NCBI GenBank assembly: GCA_963725315.1
Contig: CAVRYA010000009.1
Location: forward strand, 310,001 to 374,000
Source of the DNA: JBBRHQ01 sp963725315
GTDB lineage: Bacteria; Actinomycetota; Thermoleophilia; Solirubrobacterales; 70-9
Length of the DNA stretch: 64,000 nt
Direction of reading: 5' to 3'
Part shown: piece after piece, positions 1 through 8,450 of the stretch
How positions within the stretch are numbered: position 1 is the stretch's first letter
How the letters are laid out: every line of letters starts with the position of its first letter
Translations under genes and position numbers: made by a program
Notes under the pieces: model-generated
The model's input: only the letters and a program-made list of their open reading frames with translations
What the model was told of the DNA's origin: nothing
Database searches by the model: none

Positions 1-1
1 C

Positions 2-454
2 CATGGCGCCCTGCTGGAGACCTATGTGCACGAGCTGCTGGCCACGGTCGCCGAGGCGACCGGCGCCGCCGAGCAGGGAGAGCACCGCCTGCGGGCCGGC
101 CTCGAGGCTTTCCTGGCCTTCGTCGAGCGCCGCCGTGAGGCCTGGCGGATGCTGGTCCGAAACGCGACCGAGAGCGACCTCGCCGGCTCCTTCGAGCGCC
201 TCCGAGGGGAGGCGGCGGCGGCGATCACCGCCCTGATGGTCGCCGACGCCCCGCCGGGCAGCTCCGCCGGCGGGATCGAGCGCGAGCTGGCGATCGAGAT
301 GCTCGCCCAGCAGCTGGTCGGCGCCGCCCAGTCGCTCGCCAACTGGTGGGACGAGCACCGCGAGGTCCCCACCGAGCAGGTGCTGGCGATCGCCATGGAC
401 TTCGCCTGGGTCGGCCTGCAGCGCCTCGGCGAAGGGGAGAGCTGGGAGGCCTGA
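2..454 (+). CDS. TetR-family regulator, C-terminal ligand domain (5' end outside window)
   Basis: The frame is open from the first bases of the window, so the N-terminal helix-turn-helix lies upstream and is not seen. The visible 150 residues are all-helical with the pattern of a TetR C-terminal dimerisation and ligand domain: a run around residues 28-60 reading RLRAGLEAFLAFVERRREAW, followed by a long amphipathic helix and a final helix containing ANWWDEH. TetR proteins are usually autoregulated repressors of transport or lipid genes; the target cannot be told from here. A GTG at 26 is an internal codon, not the start. Family assignment rests on the helix pattern only. Confidence 0.7.
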   Translation, partial: HGALLETYVHELLATVAEATGAAEQGEHRLRAGLEAFLAFVERRREAWRMLVRNATESDLAGSFERLRGEAAAAITALMVADAPPGSSAGGIERELAIEMLAQQLVGAAQSLANWWDEHREVPTEQVLAIAMDFAWVGLQRLGEGESWEA

Positions 455-460
455 ACGCTT

Positions 461-466
461 TACCCT
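461..466 (+). promoter_or_regulatory. -10-like box TACCCT before the 475 gene
   Basis: TACCCT lies 8 nt before ATG 475, with no Shine-Dalgarno sequence between. It fits a leaderless or near-leaderless transcript, a pattern repeated through the window. Confidence 0.4.
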
Positions 467-474
467 TTGTGGCG

Positions 475-720
475 ATGGAGCGCACTGCCTGGACCGACGA
501 GCGGCTCGACGACCTCTCCCGCCGGGTGGACGCCGGCTTCGCGACGGTGCACGCCGACATCCTCGAGTTGCGAAGCGAGGTCCGAGCCGACATGGCCGAG
601 CTGAGCGCAGAGCTGCGGGGCGAGCTGAGCGCCTTCCGGCTGACCATCCTGCGGGTCGGTGGCGGGATCATGGTCGGGCTGGTCGGCGTGATCGCCGCTG
701 TGGTCACCCACGGCGCCTGA
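475..720 (+). CDS. small coiled-coil, single-TM protein
   Basis: An 81-residue protein. Residues 8-60 form a heptad-rich acidic coiled coil (repeats of the type LRSEVRADMAELSAELRGEL). One hydrophobic helix (about 62-78, GGGIMVGLVGVIAAVV) closes the chain, so it is probably a membrane-anchored coiled coil with the N-terminus in the cytoplasm. The layout recalls DUF1640/CCDC90-like mini-proteins, but I do not assign a function. It starts just after the TetR gene and converges on glyS. ATG 475 is chosen because TACCCT stands 8 nt before it. Confidence 0.6.
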   Translation: MERTAWTDERLDDLSRRVDAGFATVHADILELRSEVRADMAELSAELRGELSAFRLTILRVGGGIMVGLVGVIAAVVTHGA

Positions 721-746
721 GGCGAGCCACCGCCCCGAGTGGACGG

Positions 747-2123
747 TCAGGCGCCGGCGCCGAGCTTCGGCGAGTACCAGGGCGCATCGAGCCTGCGCGC
801 CAGATCCTCGGCCAGCCCCTCGACCGGGACCCTCACCTGCTCCAGGGAGTCGCGGTCGCGCAGGGTGACCGTTTCATCCTCCATCGTCTGCCCGTCGACG
901 GTGATCCCCCAGGGGGTGCCGATCTCGTCCTGGCGGCGGTAGCGCTTGCCGATCGAGCCGCCCTCGTCGAACTCGGCAGGGAGGTGGGCGCGCAGGCCCT
1001 CGTAGATCTCGCGCGCCCTCTCGGGCATCCCCTCCTTCGAGACCAGCGGCAGCACAGCGACCTTGACCGGGGCGAGCCGGGGGTGGAGGCGCAGCACGGT
1101 CCTCTGGCGCCCCTCGACCTCCTCGGTGTCGTAGGCGTCGACCAGGAAGGCGAGGGTGGCGCGGTCGGCGCCGGCGGCCGGCTCGATCACGTGGGGGACG
1201 TAGCGCTCCTTGGTCTCCTGGTCGAAGTACTCGAGCTTCTCGCCGGAGAACTCCGCATGGCGGCTGAGGTCGAAGTCGCCGCGGTTGGCGATCCCTTCGA
1301 GCTCGGACCAGCCGATCGGGAAGAGGTACTCGACGTCGCTGGTTCCCGAGGAGTAATGGGAGAGCTCGTCGGCCTCGTGGGGGCGAAGCCGCAGGTGGTC
1401 GGGCCGGATCCCGAGGTCGAGGTACCACTGCCGCCGGATCTCGATCCAGCGCTCGTACCACTCCCCGGCATCCGCCGGCGGGACGAAGAACTCCATCTCC
1501 ATCTGCTCGAACTCGCGGGTGCGGAAGACGAAGTTCCCCGGGGTGATCTCGTTGCGGAAGGACTTGCCGACCTGGGCGATCCCGAACGGCGGGCGCTTGC
1601 GCGCGAACTGCAGCACGTTCTTGAAGTTGATGAAGATCCCCTGTGCCGTCTCCGGGCGCAGGTAGACCTCGGCGCCCTCCCCCGCGACCGGCCCGATCTG
1701 GGTCTCGAACATCAGGTTGAACTGCCGCGCCTCGGTCAGGTCGCAGTCCGGGCCCTCCCCGGGGAGCTTCGATGGCTTCTGCCCGCAGCGGCCGTCCTCG
1801 AGCTTGTCGGCGCGGAAGCGCAGCTTGCAGGTGCGGCAGTCGACCAGCGGGTCGGTGAAGCCCTCCAGGTGCCCGGAGGCCTCCCAGACGCGGGGGTGCT
1901 GCAGGATCGCCGAGTCGAGGGCGACGATGTCGTCCCGCTCCTGCAGCATCGAGCGCCACCACTCGGCCTTGACGTTGCCCTTCAGCAGGACGCCGTAATG
2001 ACCGTAGTCGTAGGTCGAGCCGAGGCCGCCGTAGATCTCGGAGGCGGGGAAGATGAAGCCGCGCCGCTTGCAGAGGGCGACGATCTCCTCCATGGAAACC
2101 TCGACGGCGGGCTCGGCGGGCAT
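747..2123 (-). CDS. glyS: glycyl-tRNA synthetase, alpha2 type
   Basis: Charges tRNA-Gly with glycine in the cytoplasm. The 458-residue length fits the homodimeric class II enzyme found in actinobacteria, not the alpha2beta2 GlyQ/GlyS enzyme. Visible class II features are RPETAQG (about 156-162), the motif 2 region RNEITPGNF (about 190-198) followed by RTREFEQMEMEFF, and an anticodon-binding domain from about residue 350. A Cys pair CRTC (96-99) is in the usual insertion. The start ATG 2123 has TAGCCT 6 nt upstream and no Shine-Dalgarno sequence, so it looks leaderless. It lies upstream of and convergent with the small coiled-coil gene. Confidence 0.95.
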   Translation of the reverse strand: MPAEPAVEVSMEEIVALCKRRGFIFPASEIYGGLGSTYDYGHYGVLLKGNVKAEWWRSMLQERDDIVALDSAILQHPRVWEASGHLEGFTDPLVDCRTCKLRFRADKLEDGRCGQKPSKLPGEGPDCDLTEARQFNLMFETQIGPVAGEGAEVYLRPETAQGIFINFKNVLQFARKRPPFGIAQVGKSFRNEITPGNFVFRTREFEQMEMEFFVPPADAGEWYERWIEIRRQWYLDLGIRPDHLRLRPHEADELSHYSSGTSDVEYLFPIGWSELEGIANRGDFDLSRHAEFSGEKLEYFDQETKERYVPHVIEPAAGADRATLAFLVDAYDTEEVEGRQRTVLRLHPRLAPVKVAVLPLVSKEGMPERAREIYEGLRAHLPAEFDEGGSIGKRYRRQDEIGTPWGITVDGQTMEDETVTLRDRDSLEQVRVPVEGLAEDLARRLDAPWYSPKLGAGA

Positions 2124-2129
2124 GGGGGC

Positions 2130-2135
2130 AGGCTA
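2130..2135 (-). promoter_or_regulatory. -10-like box TAGCCT for glyS
   Basis: On the minus strand TAGCCT ends exactly 6 nt before the glyS ATG, the spacing expected if transcription begins at the start codon. Confidence 0.45.
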
Positions 2136-2164
2136 GAGAACGGGGGCGCGGTGGGAGGCGGGGC

Positions 2165-2503
2165 TCAGTCGCCGCCGCTCGAGCTCTTTGCCTTCTTCTC
2201 GCCGCTGCCGCCCCCCTCGCCGGATGACTTCGACTCGCCGCCCGAAGATTTCGACCCCCCGTCGGAGGGCTTCGACTCGCCGTCGGAGGGCTTCGACTCG
2301 CCGTCGGAGGAGGCCTTCGACTTCGACTTCGACCCGTAGTCGGTGGTGTAGAAGCCCGAGCCCTTGAAGTGCACCGCTATCGGGTGGAAGACACGCTCGA
2401 CCGGGGCGCCGCACTCCTCGCACTGGGTCAGCGGGTCGTCGGCCATCCTCTGGATCGCCTCGAAGCTGTGGCCGTTTGCGCACTTGTACTCGTAGATCGG
2501 CAC
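2165..2503 (-). CDS. FmdB-family zinc-ribbon protein with low-complexity tail
   Basis: 112 residues. The first 55 are a typical FmdB/CxxC-CxxC regulatory-type zinc ribbon: MPIYEYKCANGHSFEAIQR, then CEECGAPVERVFHP, then FKGSGFYTTDYG. The role of the family is poorly defined; it was named from a putative regulator of formamide/amide genes. The tail from about residue 62 is Ser/Lys/Gly/Glu-rich and built of SDGESKP-like units encoded by a 21-bp DNA tandem repeat, so its length may vary between strains. Start GTG 2503 has TACGAT 9 nt upstream. Confidence 0.85.
   Translation of the reverse strand: MPIYEYKCANGHSFEAIQRMADDPLTQCEECGAPVERVFHPIAVHFKGSGFYTTDYGSKSKSKASSDGESKPSDGESKPSDGGSKSSGGESKSSGEGGGSGEKKAKSSSGGD
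2259..2320 (-). repeat. 21-bp tandem repeat inside the FmdB-like gene
   Basis: About two and a half copies of a 21-bp unit (plus-strand core GTCGGAGGGCTTCGACTCGC) encode the repeated SDGESKP-type heptapeptide in the protein tail. Being a multiple of three, copy-number change would keep frame. Confidence 0.7.
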
Positions 2504-2512
2504 GGCGCGGTA

Positions 2513-2518
2513 ATCGTA
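2513..2518 (-). promoter_or_regulatory. -10-like box TACGAT for the FmdB-like gene
   Basis: Minus-strand TACGAT is 9 nt before GTG 2503; it sits just downstream of the stop codon of the LytR-CpsA-Psr gene. Confidence 0.35.
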
Positions 2519-2522
2519 GGGT

Positions 2523-3755
2523 CTAGCCGTTCAGGAACCGGTCGACGGCCTTCTGCCGGACCGACTCGGGCACCTCGACGCTGCCGCCCGGGCCGGCCCC
2601 GCAACCCGAGCTGGCGCCCGCGCAGAGCACGTCGGCGGCCGAGTCGCCGCCGATCCCGGCCGCCAGGATCATCTGAGGCATCGTGAAGAAGCCCATGTCG
2701 GAGACGAACGCCTTCGGCGCCTCCCAGCCGATGATCGGGCCCTTGATGAAGTTGTAGGGGATGCGCAGGGGGTCGGTGAGCCGGCCCTTGATGCCGCTGA
2801 TCACCGCCTGCTGCGCCTTGGCCCGATCGAAGTCGCTGTAGCCGAGGGCGAAGGCGCTCTTTCCGGGGCCGGGACAGGGGCTCGGCTTGCGCACCCGGGA
2901 GTAGGCGAGGGCCTTCTGGCCGTCGAGGGTGTTCTCGCCCTTGCCGAGCCTCAGGGTGATCCCTCCCTGGCCGCCGCCGGCGCCCCCGGAGATGTCGGCG
3001 CAGAGCTTGTGCGGGACGTCCACCTTGACCCCACCGACGGCGTCGATCAGATCCTGGAAGCCGGTGAAGTCGATGATCGCGACGTGGTCGATCTTGATGC
3101 CGAGGAACTTCTCGACCGTCTCGATCTGCAGCTTCGCCCCCCCGAAGGCGAAGGCGGCATTGATCTTCTGCGGGCTCTGCCCGGGGATCTCGGCGAAGCT
3201 GTCGCGCGGGATCGAGAGCTTCTGGAAGTCCCCGCCTCCGGCGCGGATCAGCATCAGGGTGTCGGCCCGGAACTGGCCCTGCGAGCAGCCGTCGTGAGGG
3301 GCGTCGCCGCGCGACTGCTGGTCGAAGCACTTCTGCGAGGGAACGCCGACGGGCTCCTTGCTGTCGGGAGGCCGCGCGTCTGTCCCCAGCACGAGGATCG
3401 TCTGCGGGCTGGCGAGCAGGAACGGATTGCCGTGGAGCGCGTCCTTGGCGTCGCCCGAGAGCTTGAACGCCTGCAGCTGGGCCGAGACCATGAACGCCAG
3501 CATGCTGAGCAGGATCCAGCCGCCGGCCGCGATCCCAATCCACTTGAGGACCCCGCGGCGGGTGATTCCGGGCTTTGGGCCCTCCTGCCCGGCCCCGCGC
3601 TGGCCGCGGTCCTTGCCGTCCTTCGGGGAGCGCTTGGCGCGCTCACGAAGGCCGGCGAGGTCGGGGCTGCGAAACCGCGAGAGGAATCCCTTGCGGGAGC
3701 GGTAGACCTTGTACTCGGGCTTACCGGTGGGCTGCTGTTCTCCGTCGGAAGGCAT
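2523..3755 (-). CDS. LytR-CpsA-Psr (LCP) family wall-glycopolymer ligase
   Basis: 410 residues. LCP enzymes transfer undecaprenyl-linked glycopolymers to peptidoglycan outside the membrane. Seen here: a basic cytoplasmic N-terminus (1-68), one TM helix (about 70-92), and the LCP domain from LVLGTDARP (about 121-129). RADTLMLIR (about 163) carries the conserved Asp-Arg region. SIPRDSFAEIPG, KINAAFAFGG and VGGVKVDVP follow, and the late motif LDGQKALAYSRVR is present. Two Cys pairs lie in insertions. It begins divergently from the ROK kinase gene at 3839; its minus-strand leader contains TAGCCT 3 nt before the start codon. Which polymer it ligates is not visible. Confidence 0.9.
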   Translation of the reverse strand: MPSDGEQQPTGKPEYKVYRSRKGFLSRFRSPDLAGLRERAKRSPKDGKDRGQRGAGQEGPKPGITRRGVLKWIGIAAGGWILLSMLAFMVSAQLQAFKLSGDAKDALHGNPFLLASPQTILVLGTDARPPDSKEPVGVPSQKCFDQQSRGDAPHDGCSQGQFRADTLMLIRAGGGDFQKLSIPRDSFAEIPGQSPQKINAAFAFGGAKLQIETVEKFLGIKIDHVAIIDFTGFQDLIDAVGGVKVDVPHKLCADISGGAGGGQGGITLRLGKGENTLDGQKALAYSRVRKPSPCPGPGKSAFALGYSDFDRAKAQQAVISGIKGRLTDPLRIPYNFIKGPIIGWEAPKAFVSDMGFFTMPQMILAAGIGGDSAADVLCAGASSGCGAGPGGSVEVPESVRQKAVDRFLNG

Positions 3756-3838
3756 GAAAGGCTAGAAATAGTGCCGATGCGGACCTATTCCTGCCCAACG
3801 CCTCCGCTCCTTGAAGGCGAAAGCTCCCGGTCACTCGC

Positions 3839-4792
3839 GTGAGCGAGACGATCGGGGTTGACCTGGGCGGGACCAAGCTGGCGCTCGGAGTGCTCGACGA
3901 GGAGCGAAACGTCCTCTGGGAGAGCAGGGAGCGATCGACGGGCCAGAGCGAGGACGAGCTGGTCGAGATGCTGGTTCACGAGATCGAGGAGGCGCGCCGG
4001 GCGCGTCCCGAGGTCAGCGCCGCGGGCCTCGGGATCCCGGCGACGATCGACCACCGGCGCGGCGTCGCGATCACCGCGGTCAACCTGCCGATCACCGAGG
4101 TGCCGATCCGCGACCTGGTCGCCGAGCGCACCGGGCTGCCGGTGTTCGTCGACAACGACGCCAACGTCGCGGCCCTGGCGGAGAACCTCTACGGCGCCGC
4201 GAAGGGGACCCGCTTCGCGGTCATGGTCACGGTCGGGACCGGGATCGGCGGCGGCCTGATCATCGACGGCGAGCTGTATCGCGGCTCGATCGGCGCCGCT
4301 GCCGAGCTCGGCCACACGATCGTCGAGCTGGAGGGCCCCCGCTGCCAGGGCAACTGCCCGGGCCGCGGCTGCATCGAGTCGCTGGCCTCGGGGACCGCCC
4401 TGGGCCGCGAGGGCCAAGAGGCCGCCGAGCGGGCGGCCGATTCCGCCCTCGGCCGGCTCGCGGCAAGGGGCGCGAAGATCGACGGCAGGGCGGTGACCGA
4501 GGCCGCCCTGGAGGGCGACGAGACCGCGATCGGGGTGGTGGCGCTGATCGGCCACCGGCTCGGGGCGGCGCTGACCAGCTTCGCCAACATCTTCAACCCG
4601 GAGGTGATCGTCGTCGGCGGCGGGGTGATCGCCGCCGGCGAGCTGCTGCTGGCCCCGGCCCGCGAGGAGGTCCGCGCCCGGGCCCTCGCGCCGATGAACG
4701 CGACGCCGGTGCTGGCCGCGGAGCTCGGCCCCGACGCCGGGATGATCGGCGCCGCCGCGATGGCCCGGATCGAGCTCGGGCGGCAGGACTAG
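3839..4792 (+). CDS. ROK-family sugar kinase (glucokinase-like)
   Basis: 317 residues, the normal size for a ROK kinase. It probably phosphorylates glucose or a related hexose with ATP in the cytoplasm. The N-terminal phosphate-binding motif is DLGGTK (8-13); NDANVAA (about 111-117) and GTGIGGG follow. The zinc-binding ROK signature is present: GHTIVEL then Cys-rich CQGNCPGRGCIESLASG. There is no N-terminal DNA-binding domain, so this is a kinase and not a NagC/Mlc-type repressor. Substrate is inferred from the family; N-acetylglucosamine or mannose remain possible. The gene is followed after 2 nt by rsmI, so they are probably co-transcribed. Confidence 0.85.
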   Translation: MSETIGVDLGGTKLALGVLDEERNVLWESRERSTGQSEDELVEMLVHEIEEARRARPEVSAAGLGIPATIDHRRGVAITAVNLPITEVPIRDLVAERTGLPVFVDNDANVAALAENLYGAAKGTRFAVMVTVGTGIGGGLIIDGELYRGSIGAAAELGHTIVELEGPRCQGNCPGRGCIESLASGTALGREGQEAAERAADSALGRLAARGAKIDGRAVTEAALEGDETAIGVVALIGHRLGAALTSFANIFNPEVIVVGGGVIAAGELLLAPAREEVRARALAPMNATPVLAAELGPDAGMIGAAAMARIELGRQD

Positions 4793-4794
4793 CC

Positions 4795-5622
4795 GTGGCC
4801 GGGCGCCTGATCGTCTGCCCGACGCCGATCGGCAACCTCGGCGACATCACCCCGCGGGTTCGGGAGGCGCTGGTCTCCGCCGACTACGTCGCCTGCGAGG
4901 ACACCCGCCGCACCGGGAAGCTGCTGGAGCGGATCGGGATCCGGCCGGCGCCGCATCTGGTCTCGAACCACGAGGGCAACGAGGCGCCGCGAGCCAAGGA
5001 GCTGGCGCAGAGGATTGAGCGCGGAGCCAGGGTCGCGCTGGTCTCCGACGCCGGGATGCCGGCGATTTCCGACCCCGGCTACCGGCTGCTGCGGACCTGC
5101 ATCGACCGCAATCTCGAGGTCGAGGTCCTGCCGGGGCCATCGGTCGTCCCGGTCGCGCTGGTCGCCTCCGGCCTGCCCACCGATCGCTGGCGCTTCGAGG
5201 GGTTCCTGCCGAAGCGGACGGGGGAGATGGAGCGGGTCCTGCGCTCGACCGAGACCGTGATCGCCTTCGAGTCGCCGCGGCGGCTGGGCGAATCCCTGGC
5301 TGCGCTGGCGGCGATCGCCCCGGACCGCCCGGCGGCGGTCTGCCGCGAGATCTCGAAGCTCCACGAGGAGGTCTCCCGGGGGACGCTGGCGGAGCTGGCT
5401 CGCCGCTTCCGAACCGACGTCAAGGGCGAGATCGTCCTCGTGATCGGCCCCGCGCAGGCGGAGGAGCACGGAGACGACATCAGCTTCGCCGTTGATGCCC
5501 TGCGCCACCTGGTGCAGTCCGGCGCTCGCCCCCGGGCCGCGGCAAGCGTCGTCGCCGCCCTCACCGGCACCCGCGCCAACGAGCTCTACCGGGCGCTCAC
5601 CGGCAGGGAGGCGAGGCGGTAG
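4795..5622 (+). CDS. rsmI: 16S rRNA (cytidine-1402-2'-O)-methyltransferase RsmI
   Basis: 275 residues, SAM-dependent. RsmI methylates the ribose of C1402 in the ribosomal decoding centre. The tetrapyrrole-methylase-type fold is seen from GRLIVCPTPIGNLGDITPR (3-21), through YVACEDTRRTGKLL and the hallmark VSDAGMPAISDPGY (about 82-95), to GRFLPKR-like GFLPKRTGEME and SPRRLGESL. GTG 4795 is 2 nt after the kinase stop and gives the usual N-terminus. A short C-terminal helical part (AASVVAALTGTRANELYRAL) matches the RsmI HTH-like end. metG follows. Confidence 0.94.
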   Translation: MAGRLIVCPTPIGNLGDITPRVREALVSADYVACEDTRRTGKLLERIGIRPAPHLVSNHEGNEAPRAKELAQRIERGARVALVSDAGMPAISDPGYRLLRTCIDRNLEVEVLPGPSVVPVALVASGLPTDRWRFEGFLPKRTGEMERVLRSTETVIAFESPRRLGESLAALAAIAPDRPAAVCREISKLHEEVSRGTLAELARRFRTDVKGEIVLVIGPAQAEEHGDDISFAVDALRHLVQSGARPRAAASVVAALTGTRANELYRALTGREARR

Positions 5623-5638
5623 GTCGCCTCGCGCCGAC

Positions 5639-5644
5639 TACCCT
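5639..5644 (+). promoter_or_regulatory. -10-like box TACCCT for metG
   Basis: TACCCT lies 9 nt before GTG 5654 in the short rsmI-metG gap. No Shine-Dalgarno sequence is seen. Confidence 0.35.
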
Positions 5645-5653
5645 CAGCAACCC

Positions 5654-7159
5654 GTGTCCTACTACGTCACCACGCCGATCTACTACGTCAACGCCGAGCC
5701 CCATCTCGGCCACGCCTACTCGACGATGGCGGCCGACGTCCTCGCCCGTCACATGCGCCAGCGGGGCGAGGACGTCTTCTTCCTCACCGGCACCGACGAG
5801 CACGGCGAGCCGATCGAGACCGCCGCCGAGCGCGAGGGGATCAGCCCGCAGGAGCTGGCAGACCGCAACACCGAGAAGTTCAGGCAGCTGATGCCGAAGA
5901 TCGAGGTCACCAACGACTTCTTCATTCGCACCTCCGATCCCCGCCACGGCGCCAAGGTCGCCGAGATCATGCAGCGGGTCTACGACAACGGCTGGGTCAG
6001 CAAGGGGATCTACGAGGGCTGGTACTGCCCGCGCTGCGCCGACTTCAAGACGGAGCGCGAGCTTGGCCCGGGCAATACCTGCCCGATTCACGAGATCCCC
6101 CTGGAGCGCGAGCGCGAGGAGAACTGGTTCTTCAAGCTCTCCGCCTTCCAGGAGCGCCTCGAGCGCCTTTACGAGGAGCAGCCGGACTTCGTCGTCCCCG
6201 ACTTTCGCCGCAACGAGGCGGTCTCGTTCATCAAGCAGGGGCTCGATGACGTCTCCCTCTCGCGGCCGAAGCTGAAGTGGGGGATGAAACTGCCCTGGGA
6301 CGACTCCCAGCGCATGTACGTCTGGTTCGACGCGCTCCTCAACTATTACACGGCCCTGACCTTCGCCCGCGAGGGCGAGGACCTGAGCGAGCGCTACTGG
6401 CCGGCCGACCTGCACGTGATGGCCAAGGACATCCTCAAGTTCCATGCGGTGATCTGGCCCGCGCTCTGCATGGCCGCCGAGCTGGGGCCGCCCCGACGAA
6501 TGGTCATCCACGGCTACCTGCTGATGGGCGAGAAGAAGATGTCGAAGTCGCTCGGCAACGTCCTCGACCCGTTCGAGGTGATCGACCGCTTCGGCGCCGA
6601 CGCCCTGCGCTTCTACCTCTTCCGCGAGGTCAGCTTCGGACAGGACGGATCGATCTCGACCGCCGGGTTCGAGGCCCGCTACGAGACCGAGCTGGCCAAC
6701 GAGTTCGGCAACCTCGCGAGCCGAACCCTGGCGATGCTCGAGCGCTACTGCGACGGCGTCGTCCCGGCCGGCCGGCTCGACCCCGACCTCGCCGCCGGCT
6801 TCGAGGGGGCCGGCGAGAGGGTCCGGGCGCTGCTCGACGAGGCCCAGGTCAGCGGCGCCCTGGAGGAGATCTGGATCCTGGTCCGGCGGCTCAACCGCTA
6901 CGTCGAGGAGATGAAGCCCTGGGAGCTGGCCAAGGATGCGGAGGCGACGGAGGCGCTGGACGGTGCGCTCTACAACCTCGCCGAGGGGCTGCGGGTGGTG
7001 ACCCTGCTGCTGCTGCCCTATCTGCCGTCCTCGAGCGACCGCCTCCTCGGCGCGCTTGGCGAAGCGGGCCGCGAGCTGGCCGAGCTCGGCTCCCGCGGCG
7101 GCGGGGCCCGGATCGAGCGGCTGCCGCCGCTCTTCCCGAGGGTCGAGGCTCCCGTCTGA
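5654..7159 (+). CDS. metG: methionyl-tRNA synthetase
   Basis: 501 residues, class I enzyme charging both elongator and initiator tRNA-Met. The HIGH motif is HLGH (17-20), the KMSKS motif is exact at 295-299, and a metal-binding connective peptide carries CPRC and CPIH (about 121-145). The anticodon-binding helical bundle follows; there is no C-terminal tRNA-binding (Trbp111) domain, as in the shorter bacterial form. The open frame extends upstream to 5492, but GTG 5654 gives the family N-terminus (V)SYYVTTPIYYVNAEPHLGH and has TACCCT just before it. Confidence 0.95.
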   Translation: MSYYVTTPIYYVNAEPHLGHAYSTMAADVLARHMRQRGEDVFFLTGTDEHGEPIETAAEREGISPQELADRNTEKFRQLMPKIEVTNDFFIRTSDPRHGAKVAEIMQRVYDNGWVSKGIYEGWYCPRCADFKTERELGPGNTCPIHEIPLEREREENWFFKLSAFQERLERLYEEQPDFVVPDFRRNEAVSFIKQGLDDVSLSRPKLKWGMKLPWDDSQRMYVWFDALLNYYTALTFAREGEDLSERYWPADLHVMAKDILKFHAVIWPALCMAAELGPPRRMVIHGYLLMGEKKMSKSLGNVLDPFEVIDRFGADALRFYLFREVSFGQDGSISTAGFEARYETELANEFGNLASRTLAMLERYCDGVVPAGRLDPDLAAGFEGAGERVRALLDEAQVSGALEEIWILVRRLNRYVEEMKPWELAKDAEATEALDGALYNLAEGLRVVTLLLLPYLPSSSDRLLGALGEAGRELAELGSRGGGARIERLPPLFPRVEAPV

Positions 7160-7206
7160 GCGGTAGAGTCGGGTGGGTGCGAAAGGCTGAGAGGGAGGGG
7201 TCCAGT

Positions 7207-7628
7207 TTGAAACGTGTGGGCGTTGGCCTGATCGTCGCGGCGGTGGCGGCTTCCCTCGTCGCGAGCCAGGCGGCCGCAAGCGGCGGCGGCGCCGTCGCGA
7301 GCCGGGCCCCGGCGGTGAGGATCGGCGGGCCGCACAAGCTGCATGCGCGCAGGATCCTCAAGTTCCCGATCTTCGTCTCGGCCGACTCCTTCGTCAAGGT
7401 CCGCGGAAGGCTGCGACTTCCCGGGCCGAACCTGCCGATGCACCTCGGTGGCACGATCCGCCAGGGGCACCGGAAGCGGGTCAGGCTCGACGCTCAACGG
7501 CCCCGCGAGGCGCGACCTCAAGGACCAGCTTTCGAAGTCGCGAGCCTGAAGATCGTGGTCACCGCCCGCAACCTGGCCACCGGCCGTCAGGCACCGTCGC
7601 CCGCAAGACCTTCCGCTTCAAGCGCTGA
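7207..7628 (+). pseudogene. small secreted protein, reading frame broken by several indels
   Basis: Starts at TTG 7207, 6 nt after GGAGGGG. The first residues (KRVGVGLIVAAVAASLVASQAAA) form a clear signal peptide, followed by a basic domain. The coding signal then changes frame three times: near 7488 (to TLNGPARRDLKDQLSKSR), near 7545 (back, to SLKIVVTARNLATGRQ) and near 7590 (to GTVARKTFRFKR then TGA). Read with these corrections it makes one roughly 140-residue secreted protein of unknown role, with an Ig-like or bacterial surface-protein tail flavour. It could be decayed, or the sequence here could carry errors. Confidence 0.55.
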
Positions 7629-7672
7629 GGCGGGGCCGGCCCGCGCCGCGCGCAGGGCGCCCGAGCCGTTCC

Positions 7673-7678
7673 TAGACT
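7673..7678 (+). promoter_or_regulatory. -10-like box TAGACT for tatD
   Basis: TAGACT ends 7 nt before GTG 7686; no ribosome binding site is visible, consistent with a leaderless message. Confidence 0.45.
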
Positions 7679-7685
7679 TCACCGC

Positions 7686-8450
7686 GTGGTCGACACCCAC
7701 GCCCATCTCTCGCTCTGCGAGCCCCCTGACGCGGATCTGGTCGCCACGGCGCGGGGAGCCGGCGTTCGGCGGATCCTGACGATCGGGATCGACGAGGGCG
7801 CCAACCGGGACGCGGTCGCGGTCTCGAGGGAGTTCGGCGAGGTGTTCGCCGGCGTAGGGCGCCATCCCAACTCAGCCGCCGGCTTCGACGACGCGGCCGC
7901 CTCGGAGATCTCCCGGCTGGCCGCCGATTCCTCGGTGCGCGCGATCGGGGAGACCGGGCTCGACTTCTACCGCGACGGTGCGCCCCGGGCCGATCAGCGG
8001 GCGGCATTCGCCGCGCAGATCGAGATCGCCGCCGACGCGGGCCTCCCGGTGGTGATCCACGTCCGCGACGAGGAGGGCTCCACCGAGGCGGTCGACGAGG
8101 CCTTCGCGACCCTCGACCGGCTCGCCCGCGGCCCCGTGATCCTCCATTGTTTCTCCGCTCCGCAACGGGTGGACGTCGCCGTCGAGCGGGGCTGGTACTG
8201 CTCCTTCGCCGGCAACGTCACCTACCCCCGGGCCGATCAGCTGCGGGTCGCCGCGACGGCCGTTCCCGAGGAGCTGCTCCTGGTCGAGACCGATTCCCCC
8301 TACCTCGCTCCTCAGCCCGTCAGGGGCAAGCCCAACCAGCCCGCCAACGTCCTCGCCACCGCGGAGAGGATCGCCGAGGTACGCGGGGTCTCGGCCGAGC
8401 AGCTCGAGCGCAGCGTCGAGGCCAACGCAGAGCGCCTCTTCGGCTGGTGA
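7686..8450 (+). CDS. tatD: TatD-family metal-dependent hydrolase / DNase
   Basis: 254 residues. TatD proteins are TIM-barrel metal hydrolases with 3'-5' exonuclease activity used in DNA quality control. Metal ligands are visible in order: HAH in DTHAHL (3-8), the Glu in IGETGLDFYR (about 90), His in VVIHVRDE, His in ILHCFS, and Asp in VETDSPYLAP. The start GTG 7686 gives VVDTHAHL directly. It overlaps rsmA by 4 nt (GTGA), so the two are translationally coupled, as in many actinobacteria. Confidence 0.92.
   Translation: MVDTHAHLSLCEPPDADLVATARGAGVRRILTIGIDEGANRDAVAVSREFGEVFAGVGRHPNSAAGFDDAAASEISRLAADSSVRAIGETGLDFYRDGAPRADQRAAFAAQIEIAADAGLPVVIHVRDEEGSTEAVDEAFATLDRLARGPVILHCFSAPQRVDVAVERGWYCSFAGNVTYPRADQLRVAATAVPEELLLVETDSPYLAPQPVRGKPNQPANVLATAERIAEVRGVSAEQLERSVEANAERLFGW

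Noticed and set aside
2259..2320. 21-bp tandem repeat as a candidate array or attachment site
   Set aside because: It is in frame and encodes the repetitive tail of the FmdB-like protein.
984..2339. A 451-residue plus-strand frame over glyS
   Set aside because: Antisense to glyS, and its end is only the FmdB tandem repeat read the wrong way.
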